From Nitrosarchaeum sp. (GTDB lineage: Archaea; Thermoproteota; Nitrososphaeria; Nitrososphaerales; Nitrosopumilaceae): a stretch of DNA of 32,399 nucleotides. Positions 1 to 8,053 of the stretch are shown here, piece by piece. Under the pieces are notes generated by a model, which saw only the letters and a program-made list of their open reading frames with translations, did no database searches and was not told the DNA's origin. Location of the stretch: assembly GCA_016844465.1 (NCBI GenBank), contig JAERMO010000003.1, positions 1 to 32,399 on the forward strand, read 5' to 3'. The position numbers were made by a program, and so were the translations under genes. Position 1 is the stretch's first letter, and the number at the start of each line of letters is the position of its first letter.

Positions 1-1
1 C

Positions 2-115
2 ATTTTAGATTATTCGAGAGGATATCAAAACAGCGTGGTTTCTCTGTATTCATCTACCATACCATACACAATTATGGTATTAGTAGTCGTTGTATGCGCT
101 ACTTTGTTTCTATAG
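2..115 (+). CDS. C-terminal end of a membrane protein (partial, enters from the left edge)
   Basis: Frame 2 is open from the window edge to a TAG at 113-115 and encodes 37 residues. The last 18 or so form a hydrophobic helix (IPYTIMVLVVVVCATLFL), as expected for a C-terminal membrane anchor. The other two frames read less like protein; one stops almost at once. The gene would begin outside the window, so no start or function can be given. It overlaps the 3' end of the convergent nuclease-like gene by 17 nt. Confidence 0.4.
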   Translation: MLDYSRGYQNSVVSLYSSTIPYTIMVLVVVVCATLFL

Positions 116-734
116 TTTTCATTTGGTCAAGATACCCATAAAATTCATCTATAAACGATGAAAATTGAAAAATTGGAACTATAGGCACACGGTTGATAAA
201 ATCCAATTTGTCTTGATATAAAGTCACAATTACAGGTACGGCTATCGCACCTTGAGTTTTTAAGACATAGTGCTTTGTTCTTTCAATTTGTTTTTTTACT
301 GCAGATGTTAATGTAGAATAACTGTAACGTTTCCAATGTTTACAGTCAATTAACATGGCAATGCCCAATCGTATCCCAATAACATCAATTTCCATTCGAG
401 GTTTGGTGAGAATTAGATTTTTTATAACTGCAAAATCTTTTGAAAATAACATTTCGGCGACCAATCCTTCAAAGTTTTTCCAGTTAAGCGCAATTGCAAT
501 TTCATCTATCGGACTACCATTTTTTATTAAGTCAATTGCAGCTTTCAATTTATCACCATCTTCAAAATAATATTTGGTTTCTTGTTTTTTTCCTATTCCA
601 TTTTTTATACATCCATCCAGAATTTTTTGAGAGTTAACATTATTTATTTTTGTAATCATTGAAAAATCGTTAACAGATATACCACCAGGAACCATCCCAG
701 ATAATCGCGATAACATGTTTTGATTAAATGTCAT
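99..734 (-). CDS. PD-(D/E)XK nuclease-like protein
   Basis: The ORF track starts at a TTG (752). I prefer the ATG at 734 (211 aa), which has a TATA-like CTATATTG about 27 nt upstream. The N-terminal ~85 residues look like a winged-helix DNA-binding region. The C-terminal half carries a restriction-endonuclease-like core: a helix with Glu (NFEGLVAEML), then MEIDVIGI, then MLIDCKHW. This matches the E...D...DxK pattern of Mrr-like PD-(D/E)XK nucleases. The residues after it (LTSAVKKQIERT) fit the following helix. No methyltransferase or other restriction subunit is adjacent, so a stand-alone DNA repair or defence nuclease is an inference. The substrate is unknown. Confidence 0.65.
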   Translation of the reverse strand: MTFNQNMLSRLSGMVPGGISVNDFSMITKINNVNSQKILDGCIKNGIGKKQETKYYFEDGDKLKAAIDLIKNGSPIDEIAIALNWKNFEGLVAEMLFSKDFAVIKNLILTKPRMEIDVIGIRLGIAMLIDCKHWKRYSYSTLTSAVKKQIERTKHYVLKTQGAIAVPVIVTLYQDKLDFINRVPIVPIFQFSSFIDEFYGYLDQMKTIETK

Positions 735-849
735 ATTGGGTTTTGTTAACAATTAATACAATATAGATTTCAGGAGACATAACCAAAAGATTATTCAGAA
801 ATAGTTTATAATTAAAATAGACATAATTAATATCGCTCGTTATTCAAAT

Positions 850-1236
850 TTAAGGTCTCACGTCAGGTAACATTGTGAATGCCTTATTCACTTCATGGAT
901 TATATCTTGAACGTTAGCTTCACGATCTGCAGAGATTAAAACCAAGTAATTCCTTGTAGGGATACTAATCAAAACGATTTTTTTTCTTTGAGATACAATA
1001 TAGTCTATAGGACCTAACTTTTTATCAAAATCTTTTCTCATTAAATACTCAAAAGTTAGCTGGACATACATCATACGATCTTCCTTATCCTCAAGATACG
1101 AAATTATTCCTTCTTTAAAACCGCCAGCTATCTTATTTCCCATATTGTTCAAAACCCCCACAAACCGAATTTTGGGTAAAGATAGTACTTTATTGCAAGA
1201 ATTTTCTAATGATTCAATTTCAGCTTTGGATGTCAT
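850..1236 (-). CDS. DUF6659-like small protein, possible roadblock/profilin-type fold
   Basis: This 128-aa soluble protein has an ATG start and a TATA-like CTTTTTATG about 30 nt upstream. The core reads KIRFVGVLNNMGNKIAGG, then a regulatory-looking acidic stretch, then strands KKIVLISIPTRNYLVLISAD. That alternation resembles roadblock/LC7 or profilin-like sensory folds. I associate the sequence with a thaumarchaeal family annotated DUF6659, from memory and without a search. No catalytic residues are evident. It is monocistronic between two unrelated genes. A role in signalling or as a small-GTPase accessory protein would be speculation. Confidence 0.6.
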   Translation of the reverse strand: MTSKAEIESLENSCNKVLSLPKIRFVGVLNNMGNKIAGGFKEGIISYLEDKEDRMMYVQLTFEYLMRKDFDKKLGPIDYIVSQRKKIVLISIPTRNYLVLISADREANVQDIIHEVNKAFTMLPDVRP

Positions 1237-1301
1237 GTTTGTCTTCTATACTAGATCCACATAAAAAGTTGTTTCAGGATTTTATCAAAGATATTAATTA
1301 T

Positions 1302-1442
1302 CTAGTCAAATGAAAAAATAGTCTTTACCCAATAAAACGTTGATACTGGAAAAATTGTTAATTTCAAACAGATAAATTTTTGTATAGTACACACACCCAA
1401 TAAGGGCTTCATCGAAGGATCAAACAGTGATTGAAAAGACAT
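1302..1442 (-). CDS. Candidate 46-aa small ORF
   Basis: This ATG-started frame lies in the gap before the binding-protein gene and is too short for the ORF track. A TATA-like CATATATCATAAG sits about 27 nt upstream, as for leaderless genes here. The peptide begins MSFQSLFDPSMKPLLGV and then becomes rich in Phe, Ile and Lys, which chance AT-rich frames also show. No motif is recognised, and the frame may be spurious. Confidence 0.25.
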   Translation of the reverse strand: MSFQSLFDPSMKPLLGVCTIQKFICLKLTIFPVSTFYWVKTIFSFD

Positions 1443-1480
1443 AGGCTCAAAAAGCAACTCTTATGATATATGAAAATAAG

Positions 1481-1488
1481 TTTTATTA
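1481..1488 (+). promoter_or_regulatory. TATA-like box for the substrate-binding protein gene
   Basis: TTTTATTA is centred about 25 nt before the ATG at 1510, which predicts transcription starting at or next to the start codon. Confidence 0.45.
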
Positions 1489-1509
1489 CAACCAAATTAG
1501 ATAAGATCT

Positions 1510-3978
1510 ATGAAATTATTGCTAGTGATCATACTAGCTCTTTCAATTGTAACTTTAATGTATAATTATTCTTTTGCAGAAAAAAGTGTATTTTTTGATT
1601 CAGTAAAATTCACTCAATATTTAGATGAGAACACAGCACTTGAAGAAGTAAGAAATGGGAATTTGGACATCTATTACGAAAGGATATCATCAGATAGATT
1701 AGAAGACCAAAAATCAAGAGAGGGGTTAAAAGTATTTGATTCAGCCGGTGGATCATACAGCATTCTAGTAAATCCAGCTGAATCAGATAAATTTAATCCA
1801 TTTTCAATTAAATCTGTCAGATTTGCATTAAATTATTTAGTAGATAGAAAATTAATTGTTAATGAATTAATGGGAGGATACGGCGCACCAATGATCTCAT
1901 ATTATGGTCCTTCAGATCCCGAATACCTCACCATAATAAAGCAGCTAGAGACATTCAACTTTAGGTACGATCCATCATTTGCAGAAGAAATGATTTCAAA
2001 TGCATTAAAAGAAAAAGGGGCAACAAAAGAAAATGGCAAGTGGGAGATTAACCACAATCCAATTGAAGTTACAATTTTTATTCGAAGTGATGATCCTGTA
2101 AGAAAATCAATCGGTGAAATTTTAGCTTCTGAATTACAAAAAATTGGATTTACTGTAAAAAAGGATTTTGGAGATTTGAATAAAGCTTTTGTTGTGGTAT
2201 ATGGATCAGATCCAGCAGAAATGAAATGGAATCTATATACAGAAGGTTGGGCAAGATCCGCATTTGTAAAATATGACTCAGTTGGGCTAGCACAGATGTA
2301 TGCTCCATGGTTTTCAAACATGCCAGGATTTAATGATCCGACATATTGGAATTACAAAAATGATACCTTAGATATTAAAACTCAAAAAATTTACTCTGGA
2401 GATTTTCAGTCATCAGAAGAAAGAAGGAATTTGATTAAAGAGTCAATTGCAGATGGAATTAGCGAGTCCGTTAGAATTTTTCTAGCTAGTAAAATTGATC
2501 AGTATGTCACCAATAAGAAAATGGATGGGGTGGTAAATGATCTCGGAGCAGGAGTTTCAGGTAGATTCACTCCAATCAATTCAAGAAATAATGAAGGAGA
2601 GTTGAACATCGGAGTTAAGGAGATCTATCAAGGAGCATGGAATCCAGTAATGGGGTTTAGTGACAAGTATAGTAGACAGATTTGGGGAATAATTTCAGAT
2701 CCAATCACTTTCAAACATCCATTCACAGGAGAAACATTCCCAATTAGAGCAAATTGGAATGTGGAGACGGCAGGATCAAATGAGAAATTAAATGTGTCAG
2801 ATGATGCAATAATGTGGGATCCCGTTGAGCAGCAGTGGAAAAAAATTCCACTAGGCACTCAAGCAACAAGTAAAGTCAGATTTGATTTTAAGTTTAGCAA
2901 TTGGCATAATGGGCAAAAAATGGACATGAATGATATTTTACATTCATTGTATTTTGCAATAGAATGGGGAACACAAACAGATGAGAATGATAAAACATTT
3001 GACACCGAGTTTACTCCCATAGCATCACAAAGTGTTCAAACTATAATTGGAATTGAACCTATTGATGGGGATACAATTGATGTTTATGTGGATTATTGGC
3101 ATTTTGATGAGGGTGAGATTGCAGATTGGGCATCGCTTTGGAGTTCAGTACCTTGGGAAATCACTGCGGCAATGGAACAGGCGGTAATAGATGACAAAGT
3201 TTCCTTTTCAAGATCTGGTGCAACCAGTAAAAATGTCAATTGGCTTTCGCTAATTCTTCCAAATGACGCCCACATCATTCAAAGTTATTTAGATGATTTT
3301 AAAGAAGAAAAGCACATTCCAGAATCATTAAAATTGTTTGAAACAAATTATGATTATTTTGATAGTAGGTATTCCTCATCATCAGAGTGGATTAAAAAAA
3401 ATAATCATGCGGTAATTAGTAATGGGCCATTTTCCCTTAAGGTGTATTCACCAGAAGCAAGAACCATTATTGTCAAAGCTTTTGAGGATAAAACATATCC
3501 TTTCAAGGTAGGACATTGGTCAGATTTTGAAACAACAGAATTTCCAAAGATAATAAATGTAGAAGCTCCAAACAGCATTCAAAAAGGAAACGATTTGGAA
3601 ATAAACATAGAATCATCACATACGGATTCAATTCTTTATTTTTTGATAGGAGGTGATGGGGAATTAGCATCATCGGAATCGATCAAAGTCGAAAAAAATT
3701 CAACTCGAATTAAAATTCCACGGGAAATAACAGAGAAGCTAAACACAGGTGCAAATGATCTAAAAATATTTGCAATTTCAAATTCGGTATTAAAACCAGA
3801 TTATTATTCAACAAGTTTCTTAACGGTTGAAAATGAAGTGTCATTACCTGAAATAACTCAAAAGGACATAGAATTTAATAAAAATAATTCTTTGGAAATT
3901 ATATGGTTTATTGTGCCAGTCATAATCATCAGCATAATTACAATATATGTTAAAAAAAGAAAATCATTAAAGATCTAA
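1510..3978 (+). CDS. Membrane-anchored family 5 (peptide/nickel-type) substrate-binding protein, apparently circularly permuted
   Basis: The protein has 822 aa. A Sec signal peptide (about residues 1-23, ending SFA) leads to an extracytoplasmic protein with one C-terminal helix (about 796-816) followed by KKRKS, so it is held on the cell surface. Hallmarks of SBP_bac_5 proteins are present but in reversed order. First come NTALEEVRNGNLDIYYE, the GGSY strand and VRFALNYLVDR (about 100-115), which normally lie in the second half. Then come NPVMGF, NWHNGQKMDMNDILHS (about 460) and NGPFSLKVYSP (about 640), which normally lie in the first half. A beta-rich stalk (about 680-790) follows. No permease or ATPase gene is adjacent, so the ligand and the partner transporter are unknown. 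The stop codon overlaps that of tsr3, tail to tail. Confidence 0.85.
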   Translation: MKLLLVIILALSIVTLMYNYSFAEKSVFFDSVKFTQYLDENTALEEVRNGNLDIYYERISSDRLEDQKSREGLKVFDSAGGSYSILVNPAESDKFNPFSIKSVRFALNYLVDRKLIVNELMGGYGAPMISYYGPSDPEYLTIIKQLETFNFRYDPSFAEEMISNALKEKGATKENGKWEINHNPIEVTIFIRSDDPVRKSIGEILASELQKIGFTVKKDFGDLNKAFVVVYGSDPAEMKWNLYTEGWARSAFVKYDSVGLAQMYAPWFSNMPGFNDPTYWNYKNDTLDIKTQKIYSGDFQSSEERRNLIKESIADGISESVRIFLASKIDQYVTNKKMDGVVNDLGAGVSGRFTPINSRNNEGELNIGVKEIYQGAWNPVMGFSDKYSRQIWGIISDPITFKHPFTGETFPIRANWNVETAGSNEKLNVSDDAIMWDPVEQQWKKIPLGTQATSKVRFDFKFSNWHNGQKMDMNDILHSLYFAIEWGTQTDENDKTFDTEFTPIASQSVQTIIGIEPIDGDTIDVYVDYWHFDEGEIADWASLWSSVPWEITAAMEQAVIDDKVSFSRSGATSKNVNWLSLILPNDAHIIQSYLDDFKEEKHIPESLKLFETNYDYFDSRYSSSSEWIKKNNHAVISNGPFSLKVYSPEARTIIVKAFEDKTYPFKVGHWSDFETTEFPKIINVEAPNSIQKGNDLEINIESSHTDSILYFLIGGDGELASSESIKVEKNSTRIKIPREITEKLNTGANDLKIFAISNSVLKPDYYSTSFLTVENEVSLPEITQKDIEFNKNNSLEIIWFIVPVIIISIITIYVKKRKSLKI

Positions 3979-4469
3979 TCAGTCAAACCATATTCTTTTA
4001 GAATAACATCGATTTGATCTTCAGATTCTAATTTAGAATATTCATCTAAAAGATTTTGGTTTAATTCATAAAAAGTATGTCCCCATTTGAATTTATCAAG
4101 TATTTCAAGTGCTTCATCTTTAAAACCTAAAATAAATAATGATGCAGATAATGCTTCAGCAGTAGTTAGTTTATTGAATTTTGCGTAATTAACTGGATTG
4201 CCAGCAAGTAAAGGAGGTAATTTTCTTTTGATTCCGTTAAAATTTTTTGAAAATGCTCGTTCAACAAGATTCCACGAGCAATCAATTCCAATTAATGTAT
4301 TTGCCAAGGATTTATCTTTAGGTAAGAGTGTTTTTTCAGAAAAAGGATCTAAAACGATCCCCTTATTTCCTATTTTTTTGATATTTTTTGCAATTCCAAA
4401 TTTTACCATTTTGGCAGCGGTGCATTTTTTTGGATCATCCTGATAAAACATCAAAACATGTAGATTCAA
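3975..4469 (-). CDS. tsr3: Tsr3-type rRNA aminocarboxypropyltransferase
   Basis: The protein has 164 aa, close to the archaeal family length. Tsr3 transfers the 3-amino-3-carboxypropyl group of S-adenosylmethionine to the hypermodified pseudouridine in the decoding-site region of small-subunit rRNA, a late step of 30S maturation. Family signatures are clear: DPKKCTAAKMVKFGIA near the N-terminus (RLI-like domain), then IGIDCSW, LPPLLAGNPVNYAKF, TTAEALSASLFILGF and KFKWGHTFYELN. The ATG start places the DPKKCT motif at residues 12-17, as usual. The gene stands alone; its TAG overlaps the TAA of the convergent binding-protein gene in the sequence CTAA. I see nothing missing. Confidence 0.92.
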   Translation of the reverse strand: MNLHVLMFYQDDPKKCTAAKMVKFGIAKNIKKIGNKGIVLDPFSEKTLLPKDKSLANTLIGIDCSWNLVERAFSKNFNGIKRKLPPLLAGNPVNYAKFNKLTTAEALSASLFILGFKDEALEILDKFKWGHTFYELNQNLLDEYSKLESEDQIDVILKEYGLTD

Positions 4470-4502
4470 CTAATCATAGATGAAATGAACGGTTTTTTGA
4501 AC

Positions 4503-7500
4503 TTATTCCAATGACTTGTAGTTTATTTTATAATAGAATCTAGATATTTGATCAGCATTTTTGATTATCTCTACATTCCAATTTGAATTAGGTAGAAATC
4601 CATAGGAATCTTCTGGAAGAATATCAAATTTTTCAAGGCGTACATCAGGACCGCTATATCTGACTTTTAGACTAATACCATCTACTGAAACTAAATCGTA
4701 GATTTGTCCAGGTTTTCTAGTGGAATCTTTTACAAAGCAATTTTCCTCAGGACCAATAATGCACATTCCAGATTCAGAAGTAACCCTAAGATTAACATTT
4801 GATTGGTTATCTTTAGTAGTAAGTAATGAACCAGAAATTACTTTGGGCACTACCTGTTTGTCCTGAATAGTTTTTTCATTTGTAATAATGGATATTTTAT
4901 CATCAGGAATTCTGATTACTTTTTCAATAATAGTTGAGGAAGATTCTTCAGGTGTTTTAATTATTGGTTTTTGAACTACATCAAATTGTATAGATTTTAT
5001 TTCAAATCCAGCATCCACCGTAATTTCATATGATCCGAGGCCAGAAGTAGAATTAACTATTTGGATTTGATGTGAAAAAGAACCCGAAGAACTAGGTCTA
5101 ATAGTAGTAACAGGACCCAAATGAACACCACAGAAAAATGATCCACATGTGATCTCAGCATCAGTTTTCTTTATTACACTTACATCAAATTTTTCAAGAT
5201 AAATTAGCTTGTTTGGTTTACCAGATACAATTACAATATCACCGGGATAATATTCAGAATTGTCTGTAGCAAGTAAAAGAGATAGTTTTTCATTGGAATC
5301 ATAAGAGAAATCATTTGTAACACTAAATGTAGATTCAGATTTTTTGTTTGAATATAGTGCCTTTACTTTGTATTCACCAGCATGGAAAACGGTTATAGGT
5401 AATTCAAATGAGCTTTTAAAATTTCCACCTTGATCAGGATAAACTGATGCTTCATGGATTTGTTTGTATGGCGGTTTACCATCAAGCACAAGTATTGTGA
5501 CTCTATCTGGAATTATCAATCCCTCCGAACCCTGTATTCTTTTAATAACATTACCAACAACATTTAATTTTTCTCCAGCTTTGTATAGAGATTTTTCAGT
5601 AGAGACATACAACGGCGTCAGAGATAAAGAGTCATGTTGAGGATCGAAGGAAACTTTGAAGAAAATACTCTCATCGTGAGAAGCAGTTGAAACATTGATT
5701 CTATAAATACCATAATTGGTTGTAGTGATGGAACGATCGTCTAATTTTATTGCCAGAGGTTTTTCAGTAGTGGGTGTAATCCATGACCAAGAAAAATGCT
5801 GGTTATCAATACTAGCACCAAAATTATTTGTACTACCATCAGGTTTTGTAAGAGAAATTGATACAGAATTATCACCAGTTGGGGGAATAAGTCCAGTCAA
5901 TTGAACAATTTCACCTAGACCAAAAACTTGCTTATTCAAAGTAAGTATTGCCCCATCATTTAATTTTAAAGGATCAACAATACCAACAATAATGATTTTT
6001 GTCAGTCCAGCATATTCTGCTTTTATTAGATAGGTTCCCTCAGTAAAAGCAGTTTGTGAGACACTAGTTTGTACTGAAAATCTTCCAGAAGCATCAGGTA
6101 TCGCAGTTAATTCATATGCAATAGTTAAACCATTATTTTGTCTTGTTTTAGCTCCGGGTGGAAGCGCGATAATTTCTAGAGGATTGCCATCTTCACGAGA
6201 TAGTGAAATTTTTACAGGAGATGTTTCAAAGCTTGATCTGCGTTCAGGATTGGCAATAAAACCATTGATCTTCATCGTGTCACCCAAATCATAAATCACC
6301 TTATCAGTTGAAAGTGAAAGAGCGCTAGGATCTGCAACATAATCTCCGGGATTCGTTATAGCATGAATGATTTTTGATGCAGAGCCAACTTCTTTTGAAA
6401 CGTTAATTTTGTAATCACCGAGTCGAGTATAGCTTTCGGGTATTTTGAAGGAATATGCAAAAGAACCATCACCAGCGGTTCTAACTACATCCAAAATTTT
6501 GAATCCAGAGTTACCGCCACCAAGTTCACTTGTTCCAAGTGCAGCATTTTTTGTTTGAGTAATTTCCAAATCCAACGAGCCAACCCAGACATTATTTACC
6601 CTGCCTGTAATCATTACCATTTCTCCCAAGGCATATGCATCTTTATCAGTCCAAAGAGATATCACTTTGTTTTCTTTTATGTCCTGAACCACTTCAAAGA
6701 GAGCATAAGATGATTTGTCAAAATATTCCCCAGTTATTTGATATGTTCCATAAACTGGGTTAACAGTAGTAAGAAAAACACTAGTTAGAAATTTCCCATT
6801 TGTAGGATATAAATTTCCAGTGGAAATAATTTTGCCTTTTGGATCCTTTACCGTAAACTTTAGGCCTTCAAATGGAATTACCTTTGTAGTAAATCCAGTT
6901 ACAGAGATTGTATCTCCAGGAATATATTGCGATTTATCTGTAATGATACTAAGAGCACTTTCTACCTCAATATTTTCTACAATAAGTTCATTTCCTACAG
7001 AGAAACTTGTTTGAGATGCAGCATTGCCATAACTAACTGAAACAGAATAAAGACCTTCATTAATTCCAAGAACTGAATTTAGATTCAAAGTAGTTTTATA
7101 GTTTAAATTAAGATCAGGGTAAAGTGAAATTGTTTTATTAAAATTAGGACCAGATATTGTTACAATTATCTGATCAGAATGAAAATAGGGTTTGACAATG
7201 AATATCTGTTGAGATACATTTCCTTGAATTACAGCTGTTTCACCAAAAAGATAGGAAGACTTGCTGGTGGATACAGATATTGAAACACCAATATCGTCTT
7301 CTGTGATTAATAATTTACCATTTGATGAACCTGCAGTAGAAGTTGAAAATTTCCAATCATCTGATGCATCCAAATCATAACCATCATAGATTCTTTGCCA
7401 AGATGTATAATCATTTTTCATATCAGACAATAAAGGAGTTTTGTCAACAATCACTCCATTTTTGTCCCTTAGTTCAACGAATTCACTTGTATCAGTAAAC

Positions 7501-7814
7501 CAGAGGGTTTGATATGAGTATGTTAAAAATTTTCCAGGTTCAATCACAGTGCCAGGTGGAATGGTCATTGTTTTTTTCATTACGGTGGTAGATGCAATCT
7601 TCCATCCGCCGATATCAATTTTAGAATTAGTAGGATTGTAGAGCTCAACCCATTCTGAAATAGATTTGGCATCATCACCTAATGGATTTGTATCAATTTC
7701 ATTAATTACAACATGACTAGTCAAAACTTGAGCACTTGCATCAGTAGTTAATCCGCCGGTAGTAATAACCAGTACACTAAAAATCAAAATAGAACAAGAG
7801 ATGATGGTTTTCAT
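4503..7814 (-). CDS. Large secreted protein: lamin-tail domain plus seven Ig-like repeats
   Basis: The protein has 1103 aa. The N-terminus is a Sec signal peptide (about 1-28, probable cleavage after ASA). Residues about 32-150 match a lamin-tail domain (VVINEIDTNP, SEWVELYNPT, IDIGGWKI, VIEPGKFLTY, DKNGVIVDKTP). After it, a strand motif of the form L-S-x-x-T-D-K-x-x-Y-x-x-G-[DE] recurs seven times, near residues 178, 290, 383, 497, 621, 733 and 843. The period is about 110, typical of MG2/Ig-like beta-sandwiches in archaeal surface proteins. The ~160-residue C-terminal part is a separate domain. There is no C-terminal membrane helix, so the protein is secreted or held by other surface proteins. 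Adhesion or envelope structure is inferred. No good TATA box lies directly upstream, so it may be co-transcribed with the micro-ORF at 7838-7927. Confidence 0.85.
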   Translation of the reverse strand: MKTIISCSILIFSVLVITTGGLTTDASAQVLTSHVVINEIDTNPLGDDAKSISEWVELYNPTNSKIDIGGWKIASTTVMKKTMTIPPGTVIEPGKFLTYSYQTLWFTDTSEFVELRDKNGVIVDKTPLLSDMKNDYTSWQRIYDGYDLDASDDWKFSTSTAGSSNGKLLITEDDIGVSISVSTSKSSYLFGETAVIQGNVSQQIFIVKPYFHSDQIIVTISGPNFNKTISLYPDLNLNYKTTLNLNSVLGINEGLYSVSVSYGNAASQTSFSVGNELIVENIEVESALSIITDKSQYIPGDTISVTGFTTKVIPFEGLKFTVKDPKGKIISTGNLYPTNGKFLTSVFLTTVNPVYGTYQITGEYFDKSSYALFEVVQDIKENKVISLWTDKDAYALGEMVMITGRVNNVWVGSLDLEITQTKNAALGTSELGGGNSGFKILDVVRTAGDGSFAYSFKIPESYTRLGDYKINVSKEVGSASKIIHAITNPGDYVADPSALSLSTDKVIYDLGDTMKINGFIANPERRSSFETSPVKISLSREDGNPLEIIALPPGAKTRQNNGLTIAYELTAIPDASGRFSVQTSVSQTAFTEGTYLIKAEYAGLTKIIIVGIVDPLKLNDGAILTLNKQVFGLGEIVQLTGLIPPTGDNSVSISLTKPDGSTNNFGASIDNQHFSWSWITPTTEKPLAIKLDDRSITTTNYGIYRINVSTASHDESIFFKVSFDPQHDSLSLTPLYVSTEKSLYKAGEKLNVVGNVIKRIQGSEGLIIPDRVTILVLDGKPPYKQIHEASVYPDQGGNFKSSFELPITVFHAGEYKVKALYSNKKSESTFSVTNDFSYDSNEKLSLLLATDNSEYYPGDIVIVSGKPNKLIYLEKFDVSVIKKTDAEITCGSFFCGVHLGPVTTIRPSSSGSFSHQIQIVNSTSGLGSYEITVDAGFEIKSIQFDVVQKPIIKTPEESSSTIIEKVIRIPDDKISIITNEKTIQDKQVVPKVISGSLLTTKDNQSNVNLRVTSESGMCIIGPEENCFVKDSTRKPGQIYDLVSVDGISLKVRYSGPDVRLEKFDILPEDSYGFLPNSNWNVEIIKNADQISRFYYKINYKSLE

Positions 7815-7837
7815 TGGAATTTCCTAATTTCGATACC

Positions 7838-7927
7838 CTAAGGCCACATTTTAGAATCAAATTGAGGAAAAGTTGAGCTAGTTGTTAAAGTTGATCCCAA
7901 AGGAATCTGTTGTTGTGGCTTTCGCAT
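7838..7927 (-). CDS. Candidate 29-aa micro-ORF upstream of the surface protein
   Basis: The ATG at 7925-7927 opens MRKPQQQIPLGSTL..., which stops at a TAG 23 nt before the surface-protein gene. A TATA-like ACTAAATAC is centred about 25 nt upstream. A second in-frame ATG at 7931-7933 follows AAAGGTGTGA, which resembles a Shine-Dalgarno sequence. It could be a real small protein or a translated leader. Confidence 0.3.
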   Translation of the reverse strand: MRKPQQQIPLGSTLTTSSTFPQFDSKMWP

Positions 7928-8053
7928 GAGCATTTCACACCTTTCTGGTATTTAGTGAAAGCGGATGATTAATCTTTTTTGGTGAATTTTTCAATCTGGT
8001 TAGATGTTTAACCAATAATAAACCAAATACACACGTTTTATACAAAATCCAGA

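Noticed and set aside
1902-2321. 139-aa minus-strand ORF within the binding-protein gene
   Set aside because: Shadow of a gene with clear signal peptide and family motifs.
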